From positions 23,474 to 87,473 of the forward strand of contig CAYXOL010000017.1 in NCBI GenBank assembly GCA_964467165.1: a DNA stretch of 64,000 nt. The letters are read 5' to 3'. The notes under the pieces were generated by a model that was not told the origin of the DNA, made no database searches, and saw nothing but the letters and a program-made list of their open reading frames with translations. This document shows, piece by piece, positions 9,386 to 16,494 of the stretch. The first letter of the stretch is position 1; every line of letters begins with the position of its first letter. This DNA is from Clostridium_AD sp964467165 (GTDB lineage: Bacteria; Bacillota; Clostridia; Clostridiales; Clostridiaceae). Both the position numbers and the translations under genes were made by a program.

Positions 9386-9853
9386 CTATACTACATTACT
9401 ATCTTCATAAACTAACTCCCCTTTTTCATAAGATTCTTTGTAAGCTTCTTCTGTAGACAAATCGGTAGTAACATCATCGGTTACATCACCAACTTCAGCG
9501 TCTTCTTTTTTATTGTCTATGAAATCGGAAAGTATTATATTAGAAGGTTTTTTAGCAGTTACACCCTTGTAGAAGAGTGTTATTTTATTACCACACTTTG
9601 GGCATGCTAAAGTCATTACAGTATCACTTCTTGTTGGTAGAACTATGCTTAGGCCTCCCTCAACCTCTTTTATAAGCTTCGTTTCTTCACCACATTGCCC
9701 GCATTTTATATACAGGTCTGCAAATTCAAACTGCTCTGCTTTAGTAGGCAGTGACTCTACTTCTTCCTGTTCTTTTGGCTCCTTCTCAGTCTCGTTCTCT
9801 ATGACTTTATTTTCACCTTCAGCAACTTCAACTTGCTTTACTTCATCTTCCAT
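9386..9853 (-). CDS. Zinc-ribbon protein with acidic flanks
   Basis: The 155-residue protein has a central zinc ribbon at about residues 52-100. Two CxxC knuckles, CGQC and CPKC, are separated by about 33 residues of beta-type sequence. The first 45 residues and the last 40 are strongly acidic and low in complexity, so they are probably disordered. Zinc ribbons bind nucleic acid or protein partners. In phages such small proteins can modulate transcription or assemble in virions, but nothing here chooses between these. It begins 1 base after the 52-residue gene upstream. Confidence 0.75.
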   Translation of the reverse strand: MEDEVKQVEVAEGENKVIENETEKEPKEQEEVESLPTKAEQFEFADLYIKCGQCGEETKLIKEVEGGLSIVLPTRSDTVMTLACPKCGNKITLFYKGVTAKKPSNIILSDFIDNKKEDAEVGDVTDDVTTDLSTEEAYKESYEKGELVYEDSNVV

Positions 9854-9854
9854 T

Positions 9855-10013
9855 TTATCTGTTTTTAATCTTATCTTTAATCCTATCTTTAAATATAAAT
9901 ATAGAATAACTAATTTTTCTTATAAAAAGACTGACTTTTGATAGCTCTATCTTTTTATATATATTAGCCAACTTTTTCAACGCGTGGATTTCGTAATCAC
10001 TAAATTTATCCAT
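9855..10013 (-). CDS. Small 52-aa basic/hydrophobic protein
   Basis: A complete frame starts at an ATG at 10011-10013, one base after the stop codon of the preceding gene, and ends with TAA just before the ATG of the zinc-ribbon gene. The product begins MDKFSDYEIHALKKLANIYK. It has a hydrophobic patch SYSIFIF followed by a Lys/Arg-rich tail. The junctions on both sides are 1 base long. That fits a real gene in a packed operon and fills an otherwise unexplained 160-base gap. No function can be assigned. Confidence 0.6.
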   Translation of the reverse strand: MDKFSDYEIHALKKLANIYKKIELSKVSLFIRKISYSIFIFKDRIKDKIKNR

Positions 10014-10014
10014 A

Positions 10015-10410
10015 CTATTTAGACGACTGTTTATAATCTTCCAACCTTTGTATATCTTCTTCTACTTCTCTTATCTTGTCAAAGATATCATAAAGAAGAC
10101 CTCTTAACTCAGAAAGAGCAGCTTTATTTTCTTCAATAAGATCGTCTACAGTATATTTATACTTATCGTCAACAGTATCGGGATTTTCTTCGGGTGGTAT
10201 AGTAAAATACTTATTAAGATTATCTATAACAAAATTCTTACTAAGAGTTATATTAATTTTAGAAATGTCTTCGGAACTCTCTGTGATTGTAGTTTCGTTT
10301 GAAGTGTATTCAAATCTACCAGTCTTATCGTTATATACAAAAACTGACCCTACGCTAGCTTCTTCTCCAAATATAGGCTCTATAAGAATAACTTTATCAA
10401 TGTTTTCCAT
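10015..10410 (-). CDS. Hypothetical acidic protein with C-terminal coiled coil
   Basis: The 131-residue protein has a beta-type N-terminal half (IEPIFGEEASVGSVFVYNDK) and a Ser/Thr/Glu-rich linker. The last ~45 residues form a regular coiled-coil helix, EENKAALSELRGLLYDIFDK followed by IREVEEDIQRLEDY. This layout suggests an oligomeric accessory or structural protein. The family is not recognised. It lies 11 bases downstream of the 144-residue gene in the same operon. Confidence 0.75.
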   Translation of the reverse strand: MENIDKVILIEPIFGEEASVGSVFVYNDKTGRFEYTSNETTITESSEDISKINITLSKNFVIDNLNKYFTIPPEENPDTVDDKYKYTVDDLIEENKAALSELRGLLYDIFDKIREVEEDIQRLEDYKQSSK

Positions 10411-10421
10411 ATCTATATATT

Positions 10422-10856
10422 TTAAGCGTTAATTTTACCAACAACACTGTAAATACTTGCTAAAATAAAATGTTTATCCACACCGTTAAGATAGTAGAAT
10501 TCTGAAGCCGGTGCCCTAAACAAAACAATCTCTCCATTTTTTAACGATGTAGTATAATATCTATCTGCTGTATTTGTTTTTACAAACAGTTTATTTAAGA
10601 ACGTCTTAAACTTAGATTCCTTCTGTTCTACAAAAGAACTATTAACGATCCTGCCAACAAATAGTTTTTCTTGTGCAAAGTCACTTTCGCTTGCAACCAC
10701 TTCTTTCTTTGGTTTCCTACCTCTCTTTTTCTTATGTACTTTTTCTTTTTCTTCAAGAGCAGCCACGGAAAATACCGGCTCACCCAATACCTCAACCAAA
10801 AACCTTTCGTCATCGATAGGCTTTATATCAATTGGATTTATATAAATTTTATTCAT
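10422..10856 (-). CDS. Hypothetical protein with AT-hook-like motif; possible GroES-like fold
   Basis: The 144-residue protein has three parts. The N-terminus is a short beta segment (DERFLVEVLGEPVFSV). Next comes a very basic linker, KKKRGRKPKKE, which contains the RGRKP core of an AT-hook. The C-terminal ~60 residues contain GEIVLFRAPASEFYYLNGVD and end in hydrophobic ILASIYSVVGKI. The C-terminal pattern of a beta segment with a 'what-you-see' loop and a final IYSVVGKI-like strand loosely resembles GroES co-chaperonin barrels. That is only a weak guess. AT-hooks bind the minor groove of AT-rich DNA. Function is not assigned. Confidence 0.7.
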   Translation of the reverse strand: MNKIYINPIDIKPIDDERFLVEVLGEPVFSVAALEEKEKVHKKKRGRKPKKEVVASESDFAQEKLFVGRIVNSSFVEQKESKFKTFLNKLFVKTNTADRYYTTSLKNGEIVLFRAPASEFYYLNGVDKHFILASIYSVVGKINA

Positions 10857-10873
10857 TTTAATCTGTTTTAATT

Positions 10874-11035
10874 TTAATAATCAAGTATAATAGATACGAA
10901 ATCACCTTCCTCATCTCTGTCTAAATCAATATCAATTACATCATAGTAATTCTCACCGTCAATATCACCCTTAACAAAAACGTCTAAGTCAGGAGGAAGT
11001 TTCCTAAGCTTTTTTATAAGTTCTATATTTTTCAT
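10874..11035 (-). CDS. Small 53-aa acidic protein
   Basis: A complete frame runs from an ATG at 11033-11035 to a TAA at 10874-10876. The product is MKNIELIKKLRKLPPDLDVF followed by an Asp/Glu-rich second half ending FVSIILDY. The pattern of a short N-terminal helix, a PPDLDV turn and two acidic strands looks like a compact alpha/beta domain rather than random translation. It overlaps the end of the upstream 302-residue gene by 32 bases. It ends 18 bases before the next gene. No function is recognised. Confidence 0.6.
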   Translation of the reverse strand: MKNIELIKKLRKLPPDLDVFVKGDIDGENYYDVIDIDLDRDEEGDFVSIILDY

Positions 11036-11912
11036 AATATAACTTATTTAACAAGTCATAATCTATACAGTTGTCCTCATATTCTATAATAGTCATATCT
11101 CTATCATTAGTATCATCCAAATTACAAGTCCACCTAAATCCTAGCGACGGTCTATACGACTCTATATAGTTTCTATACTTTGATACGTTAATACCCAAAA
11201 TAAGTTTCATTACATAATTATGTTCTGTAATTAAAAGTGATAAAACCTTATTTAAAACTCTTTTTAGCAAAGAATCTGGCAATAATTCATATTGTAAAGT
11301 GGCCTGAAAGATAGAATATGTAGGAAATAATGTCTTAGCAAAGAATTTTTTTACTTTAGAGAGTTTAAAAAAATTACCGTGCTTATATACATTCTGTGGC
11401 AATTCTTTAAATCCAAACAACCACCTTATAAATTTATTGTAAATACCGCTAACAAATAAAATAGGTATTACCTGCAAATAATACAAATATAAATACACTT
11501 TTTTACCAGTACATATATACTTAACCCAACTCAACAAATCGGTTGAGTATGTATACTTTTTACTTATTCGCCATTTAATGTGTTTTGAAAATTCCTTAAG
11601 TTTGTCATCTTGCCCTAAGTATTTTAGTATAAAGATTGTATAGAATACATGGTCCCTACTTAGATTGTCTTTGTCATAGTCGCCAATATATTCTGGGTGT
11701 CTCCACCCCTTGTAATTGTCATCGTAACATTTTAAAATTCCGTTTAATAATTTTGAGTTATAGCCATAAGTATATAAAGCCAAAGCTGTCCTACCTATGC
11801 AATCCCCTTTACCATTATCGCCTGTCTTTTCATAAGGCTTGTTTTTTGTTAACATTAACCCAAATGAGTCGACGTATGTTTTTAAATTCTTATTTTTTAA
11901 ATTAAGTCCCAT
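11004..11912 (-). CDS. Hypothetical mostly helical protein after ribonucleotide reductase
   Basis: I choose the ATG at 11910-11912, one base after the reductase stop codon (junction TAATATG), over an in-frame start 24 bases upstream inside that gene. The product is 302 residues, helix-rich and aromatic. It has an N-terminal segment GDNGKGDCIGRTALALYTYG and a later RHPEYIGDYDKDNLSRDHVF, reminiscent of helical-toroid proteins that bind or cleave sugars. A hydrophobic stretch near residue 145 (LYYLQVIPILFVSGI) may be a buried or membrane helix. No catalytic signature is certain. It could be a late accessory enzyme. Confidence 0.75.
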   Translation of the reverse strand: MGLNLKNKNLKTYVDSFGLMLTKNKPYEKTGDNGKGDCIGRTALALYTYGYNSKLLNGILKCYDDNYKGWRHPEYIGDYDKDNLSRDHVFYTIFILKYLGQDDKLKEFSKHIKWRISKKYTYSTDLLSWVKYICTGKKVYLYLYYLQVIPILFVSGIYNKFIRWLFGFKELPQNVYKHGNFFKLSKVKKFFAKTLFPTYSIFQATLQYELLPDSLLKRVLNKVLSLLITEHNYVMKLILGINVSKYRNYIESYRPSLGFRWTCNLDDTNDRDMTIIEYEDNCIDYDLLNKLYYEKYRTYKKA

Positions 11913-11913
11913 A

Positions 11914-14361
11914 TTATAAACATTTACTATGCCCACAGTCTAAACACGTAATGCAACCCCCACTATTAGAAATGTTCGTAGAGCCACAGTTTTCACATTT
12001 AGAAACTGCTTTTAAATTACCATTTGTATAAACAACAAGTGTCCTTGCTATGGCTTTGCAGAAAGATGTGACATCACCAGTAGATTTATACAGTTGTTCT
12101 ACTATGAATTTTATATCGGCACCGTGCCTTAGAGACGTAGAAATTAACCTAGTCATCATATTCTCCTCATCTGGAGACTCCTTAGTAATGTCCCTAAGTA
12201 CTGTTTCAAAATCGTCGAAGTACAAGTCATACTTACCTTTCTTTTCCTTAACTATACGACCTGTAGTTCTTTTAAACTGAAGATCTGTCTCATTAATAAT
12301 TGCAAACACTTCGTAAGGTTTGTTATCATATAAACCTACTATAACGAGCCAGCCTTTGCCCATAGATTTTATACTGTGTATGTCACATTTTAACTCTTTT
12401 GGCCTTTTAGGGGCATCGTGTTGTTCAAATTTGTTCTTATTATCTTCTTTAGAAACTAGTATGCCAGTTCTAGAACCATCCCTATAAACTGTTATACCCT
12501 TACAACCAGCTAACCAAGCCTCTTTGTATATATTAGCTACAGTTTCTTCCGTCACATCTGACTTCAAATTTATTGTAGAAGAAATGCTATGGTCAACCCA
12601 TTTTTGTGCAGCAGCTTGTATTTTAACACGCATGAATGGGTCTATTTCGTAAGCCGTTGCTTTGTAATACGGTGTTTGTTTTTCGAAGCCTTTTGAGTTT
12701 ATAAATTCTAGGAATTCATTGTGATTTACAGAAGTGTGATTAAAAAAGTCCTTAAGTGGTTTATGATAAACTATAAACTCTTCCCAAACATCGCCATTGT
12801 CGTCTTTTATCAATACCACGCCTTTATTATCATTTGTTTCTACTGCCCTGCGCCTGCGCTTATATGTCAACATATACACGGGTTCTATACCAGATGATAT
12901 ACCAGCCAGTATTGATATACTACCTGACGGTGGTATTGTTAGGTTAGATATGTTGCGCCTGCCGTATTTTTTGTACAGCTCAAACACATTCTCATTTACA
13001 CTTTTCTTTAGCTCGTTTAAAACTTTGTTTATGAACGGAGAGTCTTTTTCTGTTTCATAAGACCATATATCAAAGTGCCCACGTTCTTGTGCCATATCTA
13101 TACTAGATGCGTAGGACCCCATTGCTATCGTTTTATAAACAAGCTCTGTAATTTTTACAGAGTCCTCAGAACCATAGGTAATACCTAATGCGGCTAGTAA
13201 ATCAGCTAACCCTATGCCACTAAGACCAGTTCTACGACCCTTAAGTAACTTGCTTTTTATTTTAAGCCACAGATTATACTCCCTGTAAGAAGACTCCATG
13301 TCATCTTTACCGTTGAGTATTTTATTCAGTATTGCGTCTATCTTAGCTTCTTCAAGGTCTATGAGATCGTCCATCAAACGCTGTGCTTTATATGCAACGT
13401 CATATAATAGGTCATAGTTTACATGTGCCCCAACAGTAAATGGCTCTTCAACAAAGCTGTACAAATTTATAGACATTAACCTACAAGAATCGTAAGGACA
13501 CAATGGTATTTCACCACATGGGTTTGTACTAGTTTCCTGCCATTCTGCACCATATAGTGATGGTATAGATGATGACCTAACAGTATCCCAAAACAGTATG
13601 CCTGGTTCAGCTGTGTCCCTAGCTTGTTTGACTAACTCATGCCATATTTCAATATTACGACCGGGTTTATTATCAACCACACCCTGCATAAACTCGTTAG
13701 TAACTTTAACTGATATGTTAGCCCCAGTTACCTTTGACCTGTCTACCTTAGATTTTATAAAATCAATTATGTCTGGATGGTCTACAGACATTGTTAACAT
13801 AAGGGCACCACGCCTACCACCTTGAGATACTTCTAATGTAGTGTTTGAAAACCTGTGCATAAACGACACGGCCCCCGTAGATGATATAGCAGCGTTGTTA
13901 ACAGCACTGCCCCTTGGCCTAAGGTGACTTATATCGTGACCTACCCCAGCCCTGCGTTTCATAAGTTGAGCTTGCTCTTCGTCAGATAAAAATATACCCC
14001 CATAGCTGTCAGAACTATTGCCTATAACAAAGCAATTGCCAAGTGAGGTTAAAGAGTTGTCATTGCCAACGCCATTGAGTATAGAGCCCCCTGGTATAAC
14101 GTATTTAAAGTCAGCTAATAGTTTGTACACATCATCGTATGTAAGAGCATTATAACCCCCATATTTATGCTCTATAGCGCTAAAAGCTTTAGCCAAGCGC
14201 TTAAACATGTCTACAGGAGTAAGCTCCATGTATTCATTAGCTTTAGACCTTAAACAGTATTTGTCAACCCATACATTAGCTGCAAGCTCATCGCCCTTAA
14301 AGTAAGCCAAAGTTGAGTTATAGACTGTAGCCCTGTCGTAATAATTTTCATTGTGCCCCAT
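11914..14361 (-). CDS. nrdJ: Class II (adenosylcobalamin-dependent) ribonucleotide reductase
   Basis: The 815-residue protein carries the hallmarks of the B12-dependent reductase family. LGNCFVIG (Cys near 110) and NPCGEIPL (Cys near 282) match active-site cysteine motifs. It also has LMKRRAGVGHDISHLRPRG, and the radical-barrel segment PPSGSISILAGISSGIEP. The C-terminus has a zinc-knuckle tail (CENC...CITCLDC) that usually delivers reducing equivalents. The enzyme converts ribonucleotides to deoxyribonucleotides for phage DNA synthesis without a separate radical-generating subunit. It uses a cobalamin cofactor that would come from the host. It stands near the promoter-proximal end of the late minus-strand operon, far from the polymerase block, and is full length. 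Confidence 0.95.
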   Translation of the reverse strand: MGHNENYYDRATVYNSTLAYFKGDELAANVWVDKYCLRSKANEYMELTPVDMFKRLAKAFSAIEHKYGGYNALTYDDVYKLLADFKYVIPGGSILNGVGNDNSLTSLGNCFVIGNSSDSYGGIFLSDEEQAQLMKRRAGVGHDISHLRPRGSAVNNAAISSTGAVSFMHRFSNTTLEVSQGGRRGALMLTMSVDHPDIIDFIKSKVDRSKVTGANISVKVTNEFMQGVVDNKPGRNIEIWHELVKQARDTAEPGILFWDTVRSSSIPSLYGAEWQETSTNPCGEIPLCPYDSCRLMSINLYSFVEEPFTVGAHVNYDLLYDVAYKAQRLMDDLIDLEEAKIDAILNKILNGKDDMESSYREYNLWLKIKSKLLKGRRTGLSGIGLADLLAALGITYGSEDSVKITELVYKTIAMGSYASSIDMAQERGHFDIWSYETEKDSPFINKVLNELKKSVNENVFELYKKYGRRNISNLTIPPSGSISILAGISSGIEPVYMLTYKRRRRAVETNDNKGVVLIKDDNGDVWEEFIVYHKPLKDFFNHTSVNHNEFLEFINSKGFEKQTPYYKATAYEIDPFMRVKIQAAAQKWVDHSISSTINLKSDVTEETVANIYKEAWLAGCKGITVYRDGSRTGILVSKEDNKNKFEQHDAPKRPKELKCDIHSIKSMGKGWLVIVGLYDNKPYEVFAIINETDLQFKRTTGRIVKEKKGKYDLYFDDFETVLRDITKESPDEENMMTRLISTSLRHGADIKFIVEQLYKSTGDVTSFCKAIARTLVVYTNGNLKAVSKCENCGSTNISNSGGCITCLDCGHSKCL

Positions 14362-14421
14362 ATATAGTATTTTAAATGCTAAGGTTATACGACTTTGAAA
14401 AAGCGTTTGTTACAAAAAAGC

Positions 14422-14455
14422 AAAAAAAAACACCAACTTTTTACAGCTGGTGTTT
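14422..14455 (-). terminator. Intrinsic terminator between membrane-protein gene and reductase
   Basis: On the minus strand, AAACACCA pairs perfectly with TGGTGTTT around a 12-base loop and is followed by an uninterrupted run of eight or nine U. It lies after the 91-residue gene and before the reductase, so it should end or attenuate upstream transcription. The reductase operon would then need its own promoter in 14362-14421 or rely on read-through. Confidence 0.8.
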
Positions 14456-14477
14456 ACAACAAAATATTATAATAACA

Positions 14478-14753
14478 CTATAATAAATCATCTAACTTAG
14501 CTGACGCATATATACCTATAGAACTAAATATAAATAAACTTATAATTGATATAACGCCAACTTTAAGAGATGCAAACCATATAGACAATGCTACGGCTTG
14601 TAACGATGCTATAGAAACAATTATACCCAGGGCCCTTAGGAGCATAAAGAAGGTACGTTTGCGTTTGTACCTACGTTCAGCTAAAACCTTTTGCTCAATG
14701 TCCGACAGTATAAGTTCAACTTTGCGTTTGAGTTCTTCATTACTTGCATACAT
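14478..14753 (-). CDS. Small membrane protein, two transmembrane helices
   Basis: The 91-residue protein starts with a charged cytoplasmic-type segment (EELKRKVELILSDIEQKVL, then RRYKRKR). Two hydrophobic helices follow, at about residues 36-57 (LLRALGIIVSIASLQAVAL) and 62-84 (WFASLKVGVISIISLFIFSS). A short tail follows them. It could be a holin-like or host-interaction protein, but size and topology alone cannot decide. It is followed by a strong terminator. Confidence 0.7.
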   Translation of the reverse strand: MYASNEELKRKVELILSDIEQKVLAERRYKRKRTFFMLLRALGIIVSIASLQAVALSIWFASLKVGVISIISLFIFSSIGIYASAKLDDLL

Positions 14754-14774
14754 TATAACCTTATTATTAACTTA

Positions 14775-15125
14775 TAACTGTATTTACTAACCTATTAAAA
14801 ACACCCCACCCCCTAGGCAAAGCCCTTAAACTTTGTCAACCAAGGCCTTAACTGTTACCGTACGATGCACAACGTCGTTGTGGTTACACCTACACGCCCC
14901 CTATTCCAACCCTACGCTAGGGCGCCTAACAGTTTATTACCTTGATCATTTTTAACCCTATCGGGGACACCTCACTACTATTTGTAGCTACTACCCGACG
15001 TCTGCCCCACTAATTACCTTTCGGCCTTCATGGGGGATACCAACCATTTGGGTGAGATTGGTGGGTTCGTTTGCTTGTTATAACGTTTATTATTATAATA
15101 AGGTTACACTTAACTTAAAAAAATC
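14775..15125. ncRNA. Structured non-coding region between two minus-strand genes
   Basis: About 350 bases here have no credible reading frame and are visibly richer in G and C than the genes around them. Several perfect hairpins can be read: CAAAG/CTTTG at 14818-14835, CACAAC/GTTGTG with a three-base loop at 14868-14882, and CCCTA/TAGGG with a three-base loop at 14910-14922. Genes on both sides are on the minus strand, so a minus-strand RNA is more likely. In that orientation it would read from about 15120 down to 14775. I match it to no known RNA family. It could be a long leader, a small RNA or part of an origin. Confidence 0.45.
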
Positions 15126-15143
15126 TTGTGTGCTACATAGCTA

Positions 15144-15314
15144 TTAATTGTAATTCAAGTAGTAGTGTCTTACTTCAATGTTATCACCACATACTTTACA
15201 CACCCCCTTATATATACCAACATCTATCTTACTATCGTAGTAATATAGTTTTAGTTTATTCTTAGTACCACAACTATCACATTTATCAATAATGTAATCA
15301 TCTCCGTTTGCCAT
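15144..15314 (-). CDS. Small zinc-ribbon protein
   Basis: From the ATG at 15312-15314 the product is 56 residues. It has CDSC and CKVC knuckles about 32 residues apart, a typical zinc ribbon with beta strands between (KLKLYYYD). A GTG 30 bases upstream would add ten residues, but the ATG is preferred. It is the first minus-strand gene after the divergent region, so it is probably the first gene transcribed from the leftward promoter. Small zinc ribbons often bind RNA polymerase or nucleic acid, so a transcription-related role is a reasonable guess. Confidence 0.65.
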   Translation of the reverse strand: MANGDDYIIDKCDSCGTKNKLKLYYYDSKIDVGIYKGVCKVCGDNIEVRHYYLNYN

Positions 15315-15344
15315 AAAATAAGTTTTAATATTTATTCTACGCAC

Positions 15345-15730
15345 CTATATCTTTAAATGTTTCGTTATGGATGAACTCTGTAGAAATATAGATGTGTTGA
15401 TGAATATCATATAGACGTGTTGATGGACCTTGTAAAAACATAGATGTGTCAACGAATCCTGTAAAAATATAGATGTGTCGATGAACCTTGTAAAAACACA
15501 CCCCCCTACCTACGAAATTTGGGGGACTCCCCCCGGGGTCTGTTCTACCATTCGTTTCTCATTCACAGTGGCTTGGTTTTGTGTTAAATGCTAAAGGCAA
15601 AGGGCAAAGTGTAAACTTGAAAAGGAGTTCGAATTTCAAATTATGTTTTAGGTTTTCGATTTCGAGTTTTGGGGAATGGGGTTGGGGAAATTGGGTTTTG
15701 GTTTACACCAGCAATACTATTATGTTGAAT
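15345..15730. promoter_or_regulatory. Divergent intergenic control region
   Basis: This 386-base segment separates the leftward late block from the rightward early block and must hold the divergent promoters or their controls. It contains the tandem repeats at 15388-15497. Then comes a G/C-homopolymer segment at 15500-15540 (CCCCCC, GGGGG, CCCCCC, GGGG) able to form alternative hairpins. Then comes an AT-rich, purine-biased stretch. I cannot place promoter boxes with confidence. Because it combines repeats with a strand switch it is also a candidate replication origin. Confidence 0.55.
15388..15497. repeat. Imperfect tandem 29-bp repeats (iteron-like)
   Basis: Four consecutive units share the core ATAGAYGTGTYRAYGRA. 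The first, at 15388-15410, is shortened to 23 bases. Full 29-base units follow at 15411-15439, 15440-15468 and 15469-15497, each ending CYTGTAAAAAY. A degenerate partial copy precedes them at about 15367-15387. The units are directly repeated with no spacer. In a divergent intergenic region such an array fits binding sites for a phage regulator or an origin-binding protein. Confidence 0.8.
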
Positions 15731-15732
15731 CA

Positions 15733-15782
15733 AGGTGACCACAACCTGAAATGAATTATACCATAGCTGTGGTGGCTATGGT
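15733..15782 (+). promoter_or_regulatory. Leader RNA with kissing-loop fold, copy 1
   Basis: Two hairpins are predicted. AGGT/ACCT at 15733-15747 has loop GACCACA. ACCATAGC/GCTATGGT at 15760-15782 has loop TGTGGTG. The loops are complementary over six bases (ACCACA with TGTGGT), so they can form a kissing complex. The element ends 18 bases before the ATG at 15801. A second copy with changed stems but the same loops and spacing precedes the next gene. It would be transcribed as the 5' leader and could control translation. Confidence 0.75.
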
Positions 15783-15800
15783 TTATAAAAATTTAGTACC

Positions 15801-16007
15801 ATGGAAAAAGTTAAAGTTATCTTAATTTACAACGCCCCCCACGACCATGTGTCGGGCGGGCAATATCAACCCATAGATCTGGACGCTGTCCAAATAGTGG
15901 ACGCGTTTCAATACGAACCAGGTTATCATTACCGGGGGGCGTCCGGAGCAAGATTTTTGTCTGAAAGGGAAGCGGACTGCTTCCTGATGACGACATTAAA
16001 ATTGTAG
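15801..16007 (+). CDS. Hypothetical 68-aa early protein
   Basis: This is the first plus-strand gene of the rightward block. The product begins MEKVKVILIYNAPHDHVSGG, continues with a His/Tyr-rich centre and ends ARFLSEREADCFLMTTLKL. The beta-rich start and short length suggest a small alpha/beta domain. No family is recognised. It is preceded by the first kissing-loop leader and followed within 4 bases by the second, so its expression and that of the next gene are probably controlled in parallel. Confidence 0.7.
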   Translation: MEKVKVILIYNAPHDHVSGGQYQPIDLDAVQIVDAFQYEPGYHYRGASGARFLSEREADCFLMTTLKL

Positions 16008-16011
16008 TATA

Positions 16012-16061
16012 AGGTGACCACGGCCTGAAACGAATTATGCTGTCATTGTGGTGATGACGGC
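16012..16061 (+). promoter_or_regulatory. Leader RNA with kissing-loop fold, copy 2
   Basis: Hairpin 1 is AGGT/GCCT at 16012-16026 with loop GACCACG. Hairpin 2 is GCTGTCAT/ATGACGGC at 16039-16061 with loop TGTGGTG. Loop-loop pairing ACCACG with TGTGGT is kept with one G-U pair. Relative to copy 1 the hairpin-2 stem sequence is almost wholly different but still paired, which is covariation. Eighteen bases separate the last stem base from the ATG at 16080, the same as in copy 1. Confidence 0.75.
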
Positions 16062-16079
16062 TATCAAAAACTTACTGTC

Positions 16080-16304
16080 ATGAAAATAAGAGAAAGGAAG
16101 TTCATATGCCTTGATGAAACCAAGGCAATTGACTTTTTCAAAGCCGCGTTAAGAGTTCTTGTAACTCGTAATTGGGTTGTAATTTATAAGTATAGTGCTG
16201 AGTCCGAAGACGGACTTCAGTATTACGACATAATAGTCTGTGCTAGAAGAGTTAGAGGAACAGTAGAATTCAAGCAGATTGTCGACGAAGTGTCGGCAAA
16301 CTGA
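16080..16304 (+). CDS. Hypothetical 74-aa early protein
   Basis: The product begins MKIRERKFICLDETKAIDFF, has a hydrophobic core strand VLVTRNWVVIYKYSA and ends FKQIVDEVSAN. It looks like a compact alpha/beta protein with no recognised motif. It is translated from the second kissing-loop leader. A compact pseudoknot begins 7 bases after its stop codon. Small early phage genes of this kind often encode host take-over proteins, but nothing here proves it. Confidence 0.7.
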   Translation: MKIRERKFICLDETKAIDFFKAALRVLVTRNWVVIYKYSAESEDGLQYYDIIVCARRVRGTVEFKQIVDEVSAN

Positions 16305-16310
16305 TGCATA

Positions 16311-16348
16311 ACCGCCATGACACACGGCGGTATATAAGTAGTGTGTCA
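16311..16348 (+). ncRNA. H-type pseudoknot after stop codon, copy 1
   Basis: Stem 1 is ACCGCC (16311-16316) with GGCGGT (16326-16331). Stem 2 is TGACACAC (16318-16325) with GTGTGTCA (16341-16348), 8 perfect base pairs. Stem 2's first strand lies inside the stem 1 loop, giving a classical H-type pseudoknot joined by the loop ATATAAGTA. The same architecture recurs at 16942-16977 with compensatory changes. It could stabilise the 3' end, end transcription or act as a leader for the next gene. Confidence 0.75.
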
Positions 16349-16430
16349 TTTGTATTATTTTTATTTTTATTACCTTAACTACACACTAATACAAATACAA
16401 TTTTGCTCAAACACTTCAATTCTTTTACAG

Positions 16431-16481
16431 GACAATAGCGGTAACATCCCCGCCACTATTGTCTCTTTAATCAATGGGGAT
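16431..16481 (+). promoter_or_regulatory. Leader pseudoknot before the 146-aa gene
   Basis: GACAATAG (16431-16438) pairs with CTATTGTC (16456-16463). Bases ATCCCC in the loop (16446-16451) are complementary to GGGGAT downstream (16476-16481), giving a second stem and an H-type pseudoknot. It ends 13 bases before the ATG at 16495, so the 3' strand of stem 2 lies where a ribosome would load. It may act as a translational switch. The sequence is unrelated to the kissing-loop leaders. Confidence 0.6.
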
Positions 16482-16494
16482 TAAAGCATAACAT

